In this document: positions 37,601-50,800 of the stretch, in pieces
Position numbering within the stretch: the first letter of the stretch is position 1
How the letters are laid out: each line of letters begins with the position of its first letter
From: Deuterostichococcus epilithicus
Taxonomy: Eukaryota; Chlorophyta; Trebouxiophyceae; Prasiolales; Stichococcaceae
Reading direction: 5' to 3'
Assembly: GCA_033439295.1 (NCBI GenBank)
Contig: JAVTLE010000016.1
Location: 1,550,001 to 1,614,000 of the forward strand
DNA length: 64,000 nucleotides
Notes under the pieces: generated by a model
Databases searched by the model: none
What the model was told of the DNA's origin: nothing
The model's input: only the letters and a program-made list of their open reading frames with translations
Made by a program: the position numbers and the translations under genes

Positions 37601-40496
37601 GCGCCGCGCCCGCATGACTGGGCAGCAGCAGCGGCCGCTGCGATCGCAGATGCACCGGTGGCGTCAGCAGGCTGCCTTGCTGGCGCCGCCGCCCGCGCAG
37701 GCGCTGCTGCAGCGCCGCCAGCCAGCTGGGCCCCGGCTGCCGGGACTGCAGCGACGGCGGGGGCATCGCCGGCATCAGGCGTCGGGACGTCCCCGGCCGC
37801 AAGCCCCGCCTCGGAGGGGCCGGCCTCCGGGACGCTGGGGGGCAGCGCCGTGCCGAGCGCCCGCCGCGCCTTCTTTGCCTTCTTGCGCGCCGCCTTGGTG
37901 GCGGCCGCTGCCCCCGGGGCCTTCTTGCCACACGACCCGCCCTCCGCCTCCAGGCTGGCCAGCAGCGCAGCCTGCGGCAACCAGCACCAGACGCCAGTCA
38001 GTCCCGTCGAGCTGGTCTCTGAGTCAGTCCCTCGAGCACGTCCGGAGCTGTGATGTGCGACAACGTGTGAGCCGGACACAGGAGGCTTTGCGCTCGTGCT
38101 GAGGCAGCAGGCGACGCTGCTGGGCGCGGACTGCCAGGCGAGCATGCCGCCGCAAAGCTGCAAAGCCAGCCGGGGCAACCAGCAGGAGGGACACAAGTGA
38201 CCTGGTTGGCGTCAGAGGCGGCCTGCAGGACCGCAAGGTGAGCCGCCAGCGCCTCCGCCGCCCTGGAGCCCGGCGGCGCATATTCCGACACGCACCGCCC
38301 GCGCCGGTCCCTCGCAGCCACCTGCGCAGGGCGGGATGCACACGTGTGAGCGGGGCGCACAGGCCAGCAGGTGGCTCGGGCTTGTTGACCCGCGCAGGGG
38401 GGCGGGCGGCCAGACCGCAGGCGGTTGCAGTGGGGCCGAGACGCCTGAGGCCAGCGGCTGCTGCACAGCAGGCTCGGCACAGTCCGGATGGCGGTCGCGC
38501 GCAGCGCGCGCTGCGGTTGGCAGAGCGCACCGAGGCGCCCGCCTCGAGCAGGGCGGCGAGCGCGGCACAGGCGTCGTTGCCGGCGGCAAACATGAGCGCG
38601 GTGCGACCCAGTGCGTCCGCAAGCTCCAGCGTCGCGGCGCCCGCCAGCAGCGCTTCACAGCCTGGGCCGCCGTCAGCCGCCGCCGCCAGCATCAACGCCT
38701 GCGCGGTCACGGGTGGGGACGTGAGGCGCGGCCGCACGGGTTGCTCCAGCACGAAAGGTCTGGTGCATGAGGCTTCCCGGACCCAGCGGCATGAGGTGGA
38801 GACAGTCCAGGTCATGTGATGCAGCGCGGCATTGGTGCAGCCCCGTGTGCACCCAGTTTCAGGCAGCGGGCTCACCGATGAGCCGTTCGGCGCCCAGGTG
38901 TCCGGCACGGCGCCGCCAGCCAGCGCCGCATTGAGCGCCTGCACCGCCGTGGAGCCTTCCTCGCCCGCACATCCCAGCAGCATCGCATTTAGCACCTGGA
39001 CAAGCATTTTCGGTAATGGTGAGTCGACATCTGATGCGAGTGGAGGTGAGTCAAGGAGCGACCGTGTGCAGGCATGGACTCGCAGCTGAGGTGCAAGTCT
39101 TCGCTTCGCCTGCCGTCCCACCTCGTGGTGTTGACAGAGGGCCGCGACGTCGACGGGTGTCTGCCCCCGCGAGTTGGTCAACAGCACCGCGGCCGGCGCG
39201 GCCTTGGCCAGGCTGAAGGCGGCCATCGGGTGGCCGTGCGCCGCTGCCAGGTGGAGGGGCGCGTCGCCGTGGGTGTCGACCGCCGCTGGGGGCGCGTCGG
39301 CTTCGAGCAGCGCCTCGACCGCCTCCTCGTTGCCATAGCCCGCAGCAAAGTGCAGCGCCGTGCGCCCTGCATGCAGTCGAAGCAGAGATGGATTCAGGGA
39401 GACATGGGCGATGAACGGTGATGAGCCCATCTTCGGCAAGGGGGAAATTTTGTCCAGTCGAACAGATGCACAGCGCAGTTGCACTTCAGCTTGCATGCAG
39501 CCGCCGGCCGTAGCCTGCCTAGAAGGTGCAAAATTCAGCAGCGTGGTGCGGGGACGAATGCTACGATCAACGACTGGCAAAGTGGTTGTCCTCAACAACG
39601 CTGAAGCGCAAGCACGAGTTCAGACGTGCAGACTGGAGTGCTGTCTGCTGTCCGGCCAAGGCGTCGTGAGCATTCCGACCCGGGCTGTCCAGCATGTGCA
39701 GGAGCTTTAGCAGGCTCGATCAGACAGCGGTCTGCGTGTTTAGCCCCGTATTCGTCGGTTTGCATGCCTTTGAGCTATTTGCTCGATTCTGCGGGCGGCG
39801 AATATGCAACTGCGCCGTCCGGCGTGGCGAGCAGCAGAGGGTGCCTCGGGGCTCAGCATATGTTGCATGTGTGGATGAACACACTCGTGGCTTCGATAAC
39901 CAGTGTCAGGCGCAGCGGAGCCACCGTCGTAGGGCAAAACGACCGGACGAACGGCGAGCTATTCAAAGTCTGCCCATATGTGGAACTCCACGCACCGCGC
40001 AAACAGTTCAAACATGAATTTTACTGGGTTTGCACCATCCCCGACGGCCGAGAGTGGCGAAGCAGGAGTTATCAAGCACCGGATCGAGGGCAGCTTGCGC
40101 GTGTTGCGCGCTGCTTGACAGCCGCGCCAAAGTGGCAGCAAAGCACCACTGTCGTCCAGGATAGCGATGTGTTGCCAACATGCCTGGCAATCGCCCGGCA
40201 GGCTTCGTTCTTTGCGCTGGACCCTTCGAAACATCGGTTTGCCAGAGTGCTCGCTGCCAGGCTCGCAACTCACCGTCGGCATCCCTCGACGCGGTGTCCT
40301 CGTCTCCAGCCTCCAAAGCCGCACGCAACTGCGGGACGAGCCCCAGCTTCGCAGCATTCATCAGCCTCGACTCCGGGTTGAGAGGTTGACTCGCGCGAGC
40401 TGCATTCGCCTGCTCCAACCTGCCGTCGCCGGGGTCCGCCGTGGCGATTGCTGCTGACTCCAGTGTGCCCCGGCTCGTGCTGCCGGGGGCACACAT
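34655..40496 (-). CDS. Ankyrin-repeat protein with coiled-coil and low-complexity C-terminal half
   Basis: Starts at ATG 40496 (MCAPGSTSRGTLESAAIA), with a first ankyrin-like helix pair LMNAAKLGLVPQLRAALEAG in exon 40496-40274. After a 0.9 kb intron come repeats GRTALHFAAGYGNEEAVEAL and DAPLHLAAAHGHPMAAFSLA (39369-39122), then LNAMLLGCAGEEGSTAVQAL (to about 38876), ALMLAAAADGGPGCEALL and GRTALMFAAGNDACAALAAL (38704 to about 38500), and VAARDRRGRCVSEYAPPG (about 38325-38200). The second half is disordered: a Lys/Ala block KKAKKARRALG (about 37870), Ser/Ala/Pro-rich stretches, a coiled coil AALHDRMAALERQVRSL (about 36145), another at VAELQAAAVLAERSHRAQLD (about 35930), then Gly/Gln-rich sequence with a short poly-Gln (35108-35128) and LTPEQLTLMQHPSMGAAIL. 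Four N bases fall in the coding part (36268-36467). Probably a protein-binding scaffold (inference); no catalytic domain seen. Confidence 0.78.
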
Positions 40497-40797
40497 CGTG
40501 CCTTGAACTCTGAAATGCTTCTTCTGTTCGAAGGCGCGCGCCTTGTGCCCGGTGCAAGTCTGACGACATGTGGCGACAGTGTCGTCAGCAACTCGGAGAC
40601 GGTTTGTGCAAATTCATGTGCACATTTGCGAGGTGTGGGTTGACCTCCAGACGGCGCTTGCACGACTTTGAAGCTTGTCGTCAATTGCATCTCAGGTCAG
40701 CGCGCTTGCTGGGCCTCACCTGCATCGCCTGCAAATTGCCAAATTTCTGCCGATTCCAGCGCCGTTCCTTATATTCAGCACAGTCGATAAGGATCAA
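40497..40797. promoter_or_regulatory. Compact divergent promoter region
   Basis: Only about 300 bp separate the start codons of the ankyrin-repeat gene (-) and NAT9 (+). Both promoters must lie here or within 5' UTRs. No specific element identified. Confidence 0.5.
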
Positions 40798-42106
40798 ATG
40801 AAGGACAACTCAAATCTGGTCCTGTCCTCCGACAGAGTCGTGCTGGTGCCCTACCGTCGTGAGCATGTGCAGCGTTACCATTCGTGGATGGTGCGTCGCA
40901 CGCCACCACGCGGCAAGATGCCAACATGATTTCAGCTTGCGCATGGATCATCTAGGCATCTCGCAGACGTGTGACTTCACTCAGCACATGCAGGAGGATG
41001 CAGAGCTGCGGGAGGCGACGGCGTCAGAGCGCCTTACCCTCGAGGTGCGCTGTCACTGCATGCTTCACCACATCCTTTATGTGACGATGTAGTTTGTGAC
41101 ACCATGCATCCGCTAGCAGCAAGTTTACTGGCTGCTGCAGGAAGAGTACGACATGCAGCGGAAGTGGGCTGAGGACGCTGACAGTGAGCACGATCGCAGT
41201 GACACGTTTGGGGTGTGCGGTTCCGCCGCCGTTGCGATCTTGAGAAGGCTGATTGCTGCACCTCTGAGCATTGGCGTGCACAACTGCAGAGTGCACCTTC
41301 ATCGTTCTTGATCCCGCAATGCCGGCCACCGAAGGGACTGGGAGGCATGGAGGAGGTGATCGCGAGACGCACCCATGACGATACGGCGGACTCGCAACAA
41401 TGCACAGCGACTACATGCCCTGATGTGACCTGCATCGCTGCAGGCATGGCCGGGGACGTGAACCTGTTCTTCAATGATGTCGAGGACGGCATGAGCACCG
41501 CCGAGATCGAGGTGAGCGGTTGCGGCCGGCATCCCTGCATTGATGACCTTGAACATGGACCAGGTGCCGGGGTGGCGTCCAGGTCCAGCGGGTCGAGCTG
41601 CGGTAAGTATGCCGATGACATAGTACCGATGGCAACAACCTGTGTCAGTACGAGGTGACACGCAGGCCCTGCTGACGGGAGCTGCTGTGCAGTGCGCAGG
41701 TCATGATTGCTGAACGATCCAGCAGGAGGCGGGGTCTGGCGGCTGAGGCGCTGTGGCTGCTCATGACCTATGCGACCAATGATCTGGTGAGACCTGGCGG
41801 GCCAGCAGGTCCTGCATTTACACCGATAATATGAGGTTCAGATTGCTGAAGCGATACGAGGGCCCTTGAAACCCCGGCATGTCTGCCACGCAGGGCGTCA
41901 GGAAGTTCCGAGCCAAGATTGGCGAAGCCAACGCCTCGTCGCTGGCGCTGTTCCTGGATCGGTTGGGGTTTGTGGAGGTGTCTAGGAGCAGCTTCTTCCA
42001 GGAGGTGACGCTGGAGCTAAAGCTGGATGTTGCAGCGGCTGTCAGCATGTGGGATGAGCGGCCCGACTGGCGGAGAGGTCATTACAATCCAATCGACAAC
42101 ATGTAA
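40798..42106 (+). CDS. NAT9: N-acetyltransferase 9 (GNAT family)
   Basis: Seven exons: 40798-40890, 40994-41044, 41141-41183, 41290-41355, 41444-41511, 41700-41786 and 41894-42106. They join in phase to 206 residues, matching the usual length (human NAT9 is 207). Family signatures in order: LVLSSDRVVLVPYRREHVQR with YHSWM, LREATASERLTLE, EEYDMQRKWAEDADKCTFI, GDVNLFFND, AEIEVMIAERSSRRRGLAAE (the acetyl-CoA-binding RRxGLA-type loop), and KFRAKIGEANASSLALFLDR followed by LGFVEVSRSSFFQEVTLEL. NAT9 proteins are putative N-terminal acetyltransferases linked to microtubule stability in animals; the algal substrate is unknown. The ATG at 40798 is chosen because it begins the conserved N terminus, though the frame is open upstream. 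The gene ends 103 bp from the stop of the convergent PGAP1-like gene. Confidence 0.92.
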
Positions 42107-42209
42107 TTGACTACTCCGGTTTGTGATCGACGCGATGGTCTCCCAGCAGGTGTTCGTTGCTCATAACGTGCAAATAACTACGGTACCTCAAGGCATGTGT
42201 TTGCACCAC

Positions 42210-45200
42210 TCAGAATTGCTTTGTGACCTCATGATGACGCGTGTGCCTGTAATGCCAAATCGAAACCACGAACACGCTGCTACAGATAGCCAGAACTAGG
42301 GAGAGGACCTCGCTGCAGACTGCGGGCGCCGCAGCCGCCGCAACAAAGATGGACAGGGCGCCTATTGCAGCTGCGATGTCGATGATGACCTTCCTTTGGA
42401 GCCGTTCTCCTAATTGCCTGGTTCCAGGCTGCGCGGACAAAACATACGTCAGCCAGGCACACGACCAACCTGCCATGCCGAGTAGACCTCAGGGGTGAGC
42501 AAACCTACTCAGCGCTGTCCCTGGTATTGTAATTAGAGACAACTGATCTTCGCATCGTCTTCTGGGGCACCTGAAGCAACAATATGCCATGGACGCCCGC
42601 CGGCAAGGCCAGCAGCACGTCCTGCAGCGGCACCCGCGGCAGCGCGCGGAAAGGCAGCAGCACCCGCGCAACGAGGCTGGGCGCCGCCATGAGCATCGCG
42701 CACAGGTAGGCGGCCCACAGCAGCCGGTCGCGCTGCGAGGACAAGAGGCCCCGATGCCCGCCCTGCAAGCACACGCCCATGTCGATGGTTGTTACTGGCA
42801 GAGGGCATCAGCACGGTCAGGGAACAGACATCGAAGCACCAAGACTGATTGCCGAGTTGCCGAGTCCTCTACACCTGCTGCTGGTGGCACATGTGGCTCG
42901 TGAGGCCTGCGACCGCGAGGGCAAGCGACGCGGAAGGGTGTGCAGCGGCGGCCGCTGCCGCCAGGGCGGCAGCGGTCAGCAGCCCCGCCATCGGCGACCT
43001 GATGCCAGCAAGCACACGGCTTGGCAGTCGTAGATATTCGGCATGTTCCGGTACATCTGTGTCGGGCAATTGAGAGACCGCGTCAATCATGCCGCATGCA
43101 CCTGCAGCCGATGTCTGACGGCGGCTTGCCGCGGCGGCCCGACGCTTGCGCTGCAGCCGCGGCTGCCCTTCCCGCCAGCACGCATTTCGCTGTGTGCTGA
43201 ACCCCCGCAGCAGCCAGAAACAGCGTCTGGCAACAGCTTGCCGCCACGGTGGCTAACAGGAGGCCCTGGCCTGCTGACATGCCGAGGGCGCCTTGAGAGG
43301 GCGACACGGCGTTGAAGACCAGTTGCAGGGCGGCAGACGCCAGCGCCGGTCCGAGGACAGCCGTGACCGCCTCCGCCACGGAGGTTCCTCGGCCACCGGA
43401 TGCCAGCGCCAGCTGCGCCAGCGCTGCCGCGGCGCACAGCGCTGGCAGCAGGAAGCCGTGGAGGTGGATCGCATGCACTGCTGCCGCGGGTCCGTCCCAG
43501 CGCAGCCTGCAGACCGCATGGTAAATCCACTCGCTTGCCTAACGAGGAATGCATGTCTAGAGGCAAGCGTGTGGTTGAGCATAAAAGCAGGATGACAGAT
43601 GCGGCTCGAGGCAGTCCAGTCCGCTCACCTGAGGGTCAGGCTGCAGCGCGGATCGCTGATCAGGGTGACACCCTCGGAGGCCGCCGCTGAGCGCCGCCAC
43701 AAGGCCAGGCCCTGTGCTGCTGCGCGCAGGTTGGGAGGCGCGCTGGCGTCGCCCACTGCTGCCTCGCCTCGGCCAACCTCAAAGTAGGATGCCAAGCAAG
43801 TCTCTGCTGGCTGGCTACCAGCTCCTGCCTGCGCCCCCGTTGCTGGCGGCTGCTCTGCGGCTGTCAGGCGGAACGCTGCAGCGCTCAGCCACCACGGCAC
43901 GGACTGGTCCAGCCGTGTGGCGACCTTGTGGCCGGCAGGGATGGCATGGCCACTGAGCCATAACGCGGCCCATGGCAAATGCTGCTGACTCGCTTGTTCA
44001 TCCTGTGACAAAACCTGCAGGTGACATGGCACTGAGATTCAACACAAGTCCTTGGTGCAACGGCGGACATTCAGGTGATACCGTGCAACCTGGGGGTGCT
44101 AGCATGCCATTTGGCAGCTGGTGGATTCAATTGGACAGATGACTGATTGGTACAATGCCTCAGGTCAAAATGCCCAGACCCCGTGAAGAAAACCTGGCTA
44201 GCAAATGCAGCCAAACACGACTGTGTTTCTAAACACGACCAGCGACTCGGATAATACCGTTCCACTACTTAACTACTGCTCAAGAGCAGTCGTATCAGGG
44301 ATCATTCCTCGTTGACCATGGAAGCTTGAAATGCAGCATATTTGAAACATCTGTTGAGACGTGGCAACACTCACCTGTGCGATGACCTGCGCCTTAACTG
44401 CTGCCACAGGGTGTAGCCAGAGCAGCACCCTGGTGCCAGCCGAGAAGGCGTCGACACGCAACAGCCAGGCCGCCTGAGACATGTAGTCGCGCCCCCTCAT
44501 CACCTCCTGCCACCGTCTGCAGTCCAATGGCAAGCAGCACAATCGTTACCTGAGGCATGCTTGCTCTCTGGGTGTCCTGATTCGCCGTCTGGCATACTGG
44601 AAGGTGCAGAGCACAAGCGCATGGGCACCCATTCTGGAGCTGTCAGACACAGAATGCGCAGGTGTCCGCACAGTGCCAACGAAATTTGTGCGCCGGTAGA
44701 TCAGAAACATACGGCAGACTGCAGCATAGCACACTTGCCTGCGGTCCTGAACTTTCAGCCTCTGGGCATCGGCCATCGGCGGCAGCGGCGACGCATCGGC
44801 CGTCACCTCGTGCAGCTGCTTGCCATCATCCACAAGCAATCGGAAGCCGCCGCAGGGCTGGGCGCCAGTCACGAGCAGCGTCAGGAGCGCTGGCTGCTGC
44901 GCCCCCCCTTGCAGGTCCCACTGCCACCACTTGCTCCTGCGCATGCAGACAGGCACCCTATCTGTGGTCCGCTGTCAGAGTTGCAGTGTGCGTGCCCAAG
45001 CCTCTTGACCCACACTGCAAACGAGATTAGAGCCACGACAGGCAAGCTTCCAGGGGCAGCATCACATGTTTATTGAGCGAAAGTTGGCGAGGACGTGACT
45101 CGAGCAGGTTGAGAGGCTGTGAACACGCATGGTGAGCTTGCCTGTGATCGGCCTGCCAGGAGTGCGACGCTGCCAAAGTCGCCAGCCGCCCGCGAACGAC

Positions 45201-47246
45201 CTGAGCGTCTGACGGCGGCTGCTCCGGCGCAGGCTGCGCGCAGCCTTTGAATTGCATCCCCATGCTGCGGTCTCCATTGGCGCCTTCGTCCCTTATTGAA
45301 ATGTCTGTCACGCCGCCAGCTGGTCCCAGCCTCAGATGCTGCCGCACGAGCTGCAGCACCGCTCCTGGCTGTCCGAGCTGCTCCGGACCCCGCATGCCGG
45401 GCAGCTCCAGCAGTAGGGCCACCAACAGAACCACCAGCTGGTTGCACCACACGATGGCCTGCAGGCGTCAGTCAGTGCCGTGCTGTTAACGCAGCTCGAC
45501 TCGGTCAGCAGAGCAATGGCAAGCGCACATCCGAGCAGGGCGGCGATATGTGCGACAGACGGCCTCCTCTGGTCAAAAGTTGCGGCTGCAACATGCTCAA
45601 TACCAGGCCAATTCAGCAGCGCAGGCTCCCGCTCTCGCATCCACCTGGTGGTCGGCCGCCGCCCAGACGCCCAACAACTGCTCGGCGCTGACCTCGAGCG
45701 CCCAGCCGGCCGGCACCAAGCCACGCAGCGAGGTGAGCTCTGCCGGCACCTAAGAGCATCAACAGGCATGTCACAGCTGCCTGATTTGCCAGCCTTTGGA
45801 GTAAGTCTAGTCACGGTCAGTATTGGCAACAAGCCATCAAGGCCCTGTTGTATGTTGTCCTGCAGAGGTGGCACACCGACTACAGCAAGAGGAGCTACAA
45901 GGACAGGCAGCAAGTCAGCCATCAATGCCCTGCTGCATTTCGTCCTGCAGAGGTGGCGCACGGGCTAAAGCAGGAGAACCTGCAAGGGAGGCGGGCGGCA
46001 GCAGCACCTGGACATCCGCAGCGCCGCCGTCGATCGACAGCACCGGCACGGGCGGCGCGGGGCGCGAGGCCAGCCGCCTGTAGAAGCGTGCAAGCGCTGG
46101 CTGCACGTGCGCGGGCGACCGCTGGTGCGGCGTCGCGAGCGTCACCACCGCCAGCACCTCCGACGCGTCTGCGGGGGCTCGAACCAGCCGAGTGAGTGAG
46201 CCATGATCCGCCATGTTCAGCAGAAAACGTGTTTATGCCGTGTTCAGCAGAAAGGCTCCGAGGACGGACATACGCACGGGGACCAGGGCGCGAGGCTCGG
46301 CTGATGCTCCTCAGTCGGTTGCCGGCGTAGACCACGCACCAAAGCCGGGGTGCTGTGCAAGCTCTGCCAGCGCTGCGCGGGCGACGATGCCGCCCATGGA
46401 GTGCGCCACGAGTATGACCCTCCACGGCGTGCCCAGCCCGCACTTCCGCATGTGCTGCCGCCGCAGCCAGCGCAGGCAGTCCGCTGCAAATGCCGTCTGG
46501 CGCTCCTGTGCGTGCAAGCGTGAAATAGACCTTGCCAAGCCTCTCGCTTGCATGACATGCGCAACGTGTTTGCCGTCGTTGCAGTGGAGCTGCTGTGATT
46601 CTGTGTGCACAACACCCGCACAGTGTCCGCCTTTAGGGATTGAGTGCACCTACCAAAATGCCGCCATCCAGCGCCGAGTGTTCCTCCCGGAAGTCTGCGG
46701 TATGCCACCGCAGGGGCCGGCCGCTCAGCTGCCGGGACGCCTGCCGAGCCCCCTCAGACGCCAGAGACCGCACCTGCGATTCGACAGAAACGCTCGCTAT
46801 GAGCTGCACCGGTGCAGTGTGCTAGGCAGGCAGTGCGTCTGATGGGAGAGCACAGCAGCGGCTCACGGGATGCGGGCAGAGGGGCTGTGGATCTCGCCTG
46901 CTGATAGTTGCCAGCGTTGCCGGGCAGGAACAGCACCGGAACGTCTGAGTAGTTCTCTCCTGCGCTAAACGGAATTGTACATCAGTGTTCCAGATAGCGC
47001 AGCTCGGACACGACCGCTTGGCGTAACCGCACCTTCTGGAGCCTTTGCCTCGATGTCTTCATACAGGTGCAGGCCGTAGCGGTTGGCGTATATGCTGCTG
47101 ATGTTGACAGGCACGTAGCTCGGGTGCATGTAGGTCATCTCGCACTGGTACTGTGCGTGTGAGCGGCGGCGCAGGCTGATGCCGGCATGCGCAAGCAGCG
47201 CGAGGGACAGCACGGCTGCGGCGATCCGCAGTGTTTGCTGTCGCAT
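42210..47246 (-). CDS. PGAP1: GPI inositol-deacylase, PGAP1/Bst1 family
   Basis: ER membrane alpha/beta-hydrolase that removes the inositol acyl chain from GPI anchors before ER exit. Exon 1 (47246-47033) encodes a signal-anchor helix (AAAVLSLALLAHAGISL) and YQCEMTYMHPSYVPV. Exon 2 (46959-46898) has VPVLFLPGNAGNYQQ and is joined to VRSLASEGARQASRQLSG (46773-46654) through a GC-donor intron. The nucleophile elbow VILVAHSMGGIVARAAL is in 46505-46344. Then VVTLATPHQRSPAHVQPAL (about 46166-46010), GVWAAADHQ joined to AIVWCNQLVVLLVALLLELP (from about 45455), which carries the conserved D-H-x-x-I-V-W-C-N-Q. Later exons (about 44956-43640) encode the luminal part. Several hydrophobic segments (about 43478-42540, and IIDIAAAIGALSIFVAA at about 42390) form the C-terminal membrane domain. 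Stop at 42210. Catalytic Ser and GPI-family blocks are clear; some middle exon borders are approximate. Confidence 0.88.
45835..46000. repeat. Tandem repeat, period about 85 bp, in PGAP1 intron
   Basis: Two diverged units begin CATCAA at 45835 and 45920 and share GCCCTG, GTCCTGCAGAGGTGGC and GCAAG-type blocks in the same order. They lie in the intron between the exons ending near 46010 and starting near 45750 of the PGAP1-like gene. Confidence 0.7.
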
Positions 47247-47814
47247 CCGATCTGCGATCAGGTCTACATCGACGCCCTTTGCATCAACCCTGATTCGGCT
47301 CTAATCACCGGGTGGACTCACCCGGACGAGCCCGAGCCTCGCCTCGCAGCGCTTGCCAGCAGTAAGTTCTGTGCGAGATGTCATAACCGAAGGTTGTGCG
47401 CACTATACATCATATATGGGCATCGCAACAAGCGTCTGCAAGGGATCTCACATGCAAAGATCTTCAAGATCTTTCTCGTCACCATCGCGCCCTCACTGTT
47501 GCGTGTCGTGCAACCTCTACATAATGCGCAATTCACGGTGACTGCCTACATCACCACTCTTGCAGCACACAGGCTGGTTCGCGGGTCCTTGGCATGCGAC
47601 GACGAGTTGGTCTAGGTGTCGGAGTCAGCCAATCATCATCATTGCCCCGCTCAGCGGCTCGTCGAACGCGCCACCTGCAGCTGTAGCAAAGCTTTGCAGA
47701 GCGCTGCAAAGAAGTCGACACTCGGCATCTTCGCCAGCAGCGATTGCATCAAGCTGCGACACAACTGTAGTACGTCCGCTCGCGCGTCCTCGAGCACACT
47801 CCTCCCACTGCACC
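47247..47814. promoter_or_regulatory. Shared upstream region of divergent genes
   Basis: About 570 bp between the PGAP1-like (-) and aldehyde-dehydrogenase-like (+) start codons. Promoters of both are expected. No gene or distinct motif was found. Confidence 0.5.
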
Positions 47815-50800
47815 ATGGCGCGCGTGCTGGGCACAGCGCTCGGACCGGTCTTGGGCTTCAGTAACTGGGCGCTGTCGCCGCTGCACCCCGCACCCCGTGC
47901 GCCCGTCCTACCCGTCAAAGGTCCGCTCTATCTCTGTTGCCGGACAAAAGCATGGCAGCTGGGTGCTTGAGCTGCGTTACTATGTCCCGCAACTGGAAAG
48001 GCAGGTGTAGGCTCCCGCCAGGAGTGAGTTAAGTCTTGAAGTTTGCGCGCAGATGCTGTGAAGCCTATGCCAGCGACGCCGGAGCCACAGCTGTTGGAGG
48101 CGCTGCGGCAGCTGGACGCCAACAAGGACGCGTGGGTGGCGCTCAGCGACGGCGACAAGGCCCAGCTGCTGCGCTCGTGCCTGAAGACCACTGCCGAGGT
48201 GCCACCCTGCGCAGAAGTTGCTTCTACGAGCCATAACATGCTGTCAAGATGCAGCCCGACTAGTGCTCTACCGGCCTCTCGTTCTGTGGTCTTGCTAGCT
48301 ACTATAGCATTCACCGAACGCGCCTCACAACCTCTGGTCATGCCAGCAGCGTCCCACCACCACTACAGGTAGCCAAGGAGGCAGCAGAGACGGCTACCAA
48401 GGTCAAGGGCTCCTGGTCCAACGGCATCGCAGAAGAGCACATCGCGTGGGTGCCGCTGGTGTCTGGGCTGCGCGAGTATGCTGAGACGCTGGAGGCGGGC
48501 GGCGCTCCAAAGCCCGCTGGCACGAGGACCCTGCCGAGCGGCCAGCACGTCCTGGACGTCTTTCCGACAGGGTGTGTGGTCGACGACGCTCTTGGGTTTC
48601 AGGGTCGTGTAGCAGATCGCATCCACACGAAAGCTGCAAATGCTTGCAAGGCAGTCGCCTCCGTCTCATCAGGATCTCGACATACCTGGTTGCCTGATTG
48701 GAACTCGCAGTTATCAAACGCCAGCTACATCGTCATGACCAGCAGGTTCAAAGCTTTTCACCAGCCGTGTGTCAACAACGTCCTTCTTACTGGCCGACAG
48801 GCTGGAGGCGCTGCTGTTTGGCGGCTGGAAGGGCGAGGTGTGGGTGGAGCCTGGCAAAGAGCCCACGCAGGTGAGCTGTCAATGTCACATGCAGCCACTC
48901 GGAATGCGAATCCGCAGAGTCGCTGCCATCGCCGGCATGCTGGTCTCGTTCAGCCCCCTCCAGGGTCACCAGAAACTGGCAGAGGGTACTTGCAGCGGCC
49001 GCTTAATGGTCTGACCAGCAGGACAGGCCGGCAGGCCGCCGCCAATGTTCATCGCGGCCATCCTGGAAGTCACAATCCTGAAGTGCGCCCGCGCAGGGGC
49101 AGATTGCGCTGGTGCTGGGGGCGGGCGGTGTTTGCAGTGGCCGCCTCACAATGTGATCAGACGCACGAAAATTGGGCACCACCAATGTGGGACAAGTATC
49201 CCCTGCAGGGCACGATCCGGAAGCGGGCCGGCGGCAGGGGTGAGGTGGCGCTGGTGCTGGGGGCGGGCAACCAGGCTCCGGTGGCGCCGCTGGACATCCT
49301 GCACAAGCTGGTGGCGGAGAACGCGGTCGTCGTCTGCAAGATGAACCCCGTCAACGAATACCTTGGCCCCTTCCTCAGGTGTGCTGGCTGATGCGCAGCC
49401 TTTGCAAAAGCAGATCTGCTTGGCGAGAACCCGAAATGCGTCTTGAAGACCCTGTCCTAAGTGCGTGGCTTGACTCAGGGCGGCCAGCGGCGATCAACGC
49501 CAGAACTCATACTCAGGCATGCGCCTCCCACATTCAGGCGGGCACTGGCGCCGCTGGTTGATGCCGGCTTCGTAGACATCGTGTACGGCGGCGGCAAGGA
49601 GGGCGCCTACCTGTGCAACCACCCCCTAGTGCGCTCACACAATTCATCACTGCTGGCTCATCTTCCAGTGATGTGCTCGCAGCTTCTCGTTAATTGTCTC
49701 AGTGCGAGGACCAACTGGGCCTGCACCATACTTGACCTGCTGCGAAGGGCAGCAAGCATCTCGAGATCGTTACCTTTGCTCGATCAGAAAGCAGTAACCC
49801 TGCAGCAGAGTGTGCCATTCGGTGCACAGGTGGGCAGCATCCTGCTGACCGGGTCCTCGGCAACATATGACGCCATCGTGTGGGGCTCCGACAAGGACAA
49901 GGTCCGCCCAACCTCCCATTGCCCCGGTATGCTGTAACTCACATCCAGGATGCTGCCCTGAGAGCTCCCGCGCCTTCTTGAGTTGTCACAACTCAACGTC
50001 TGTGAGACTCGACTCGCCTGCTGGTCTACTCTGGCGCACGCAGGGAGTCGGTGTCATCCCACATGTTGCCTTGATGCCGCAGACGAGTAGGGCGCTGAAC
50101 AAGCCCATGAACGGCGAGCTGTCCTGTGTGACGCCTTGTGCCATCTGCATATTATTGAAACACTGTCAGAATGGTTGCGCAGAAGAAGAAGGCGCTGGCC
50201 AAGCCGGTAGACGGCGAGCTGGGGTGCGTCACACCGTACATCATCTGCCCTGGCGGCGCCTGGAGCCAGGCCGACCTCGACTTCCAGGCCGGCCAGGTGC
50301 CCTCTTTTCCTCAAAATAGCGTTGTCAAAACCCTGATTATCATCGACCTGATGGGGTTCAGCCCTGTCGAGTAGCTGCGGCCGCAGCGACCTTAACAGAA
50401 GCTCTCCACGCCACTGTGCACTGCAGGCACTGGGTCGGCCTGCGGGTTTGGGAAGCAAGGGATGGGTGCCAAATGCATAGGGACCCAAGAATGCGCAGGT
50501 CTTTCTGTGTGCCAGCAAGCCTCTCGACTGGGTCTCTGCTGCCGCGCAGGTGGTGACAGGGCTGATCCACAATGCGGGCCACAACTGCACCAAGGCGGAG
50601 CTGGTCGTCACAGCCGCGGAGTGGCCGCAGCGGCAGCAGTTCCTGGACGCCCTCAGGTAGCGCCTTCCACCCAAACGGTTACCGCTTTCAGCACGGTCCC
50701 GTGCGCTGTGTTCGCTTGCCTTCCCTTGTCGCACTTCAGCCCCTCCAGCGATGAGCCTGCAATGCGGCCTTTCTGCGTGCGCGCGCCGGCCCAAGGTCAG

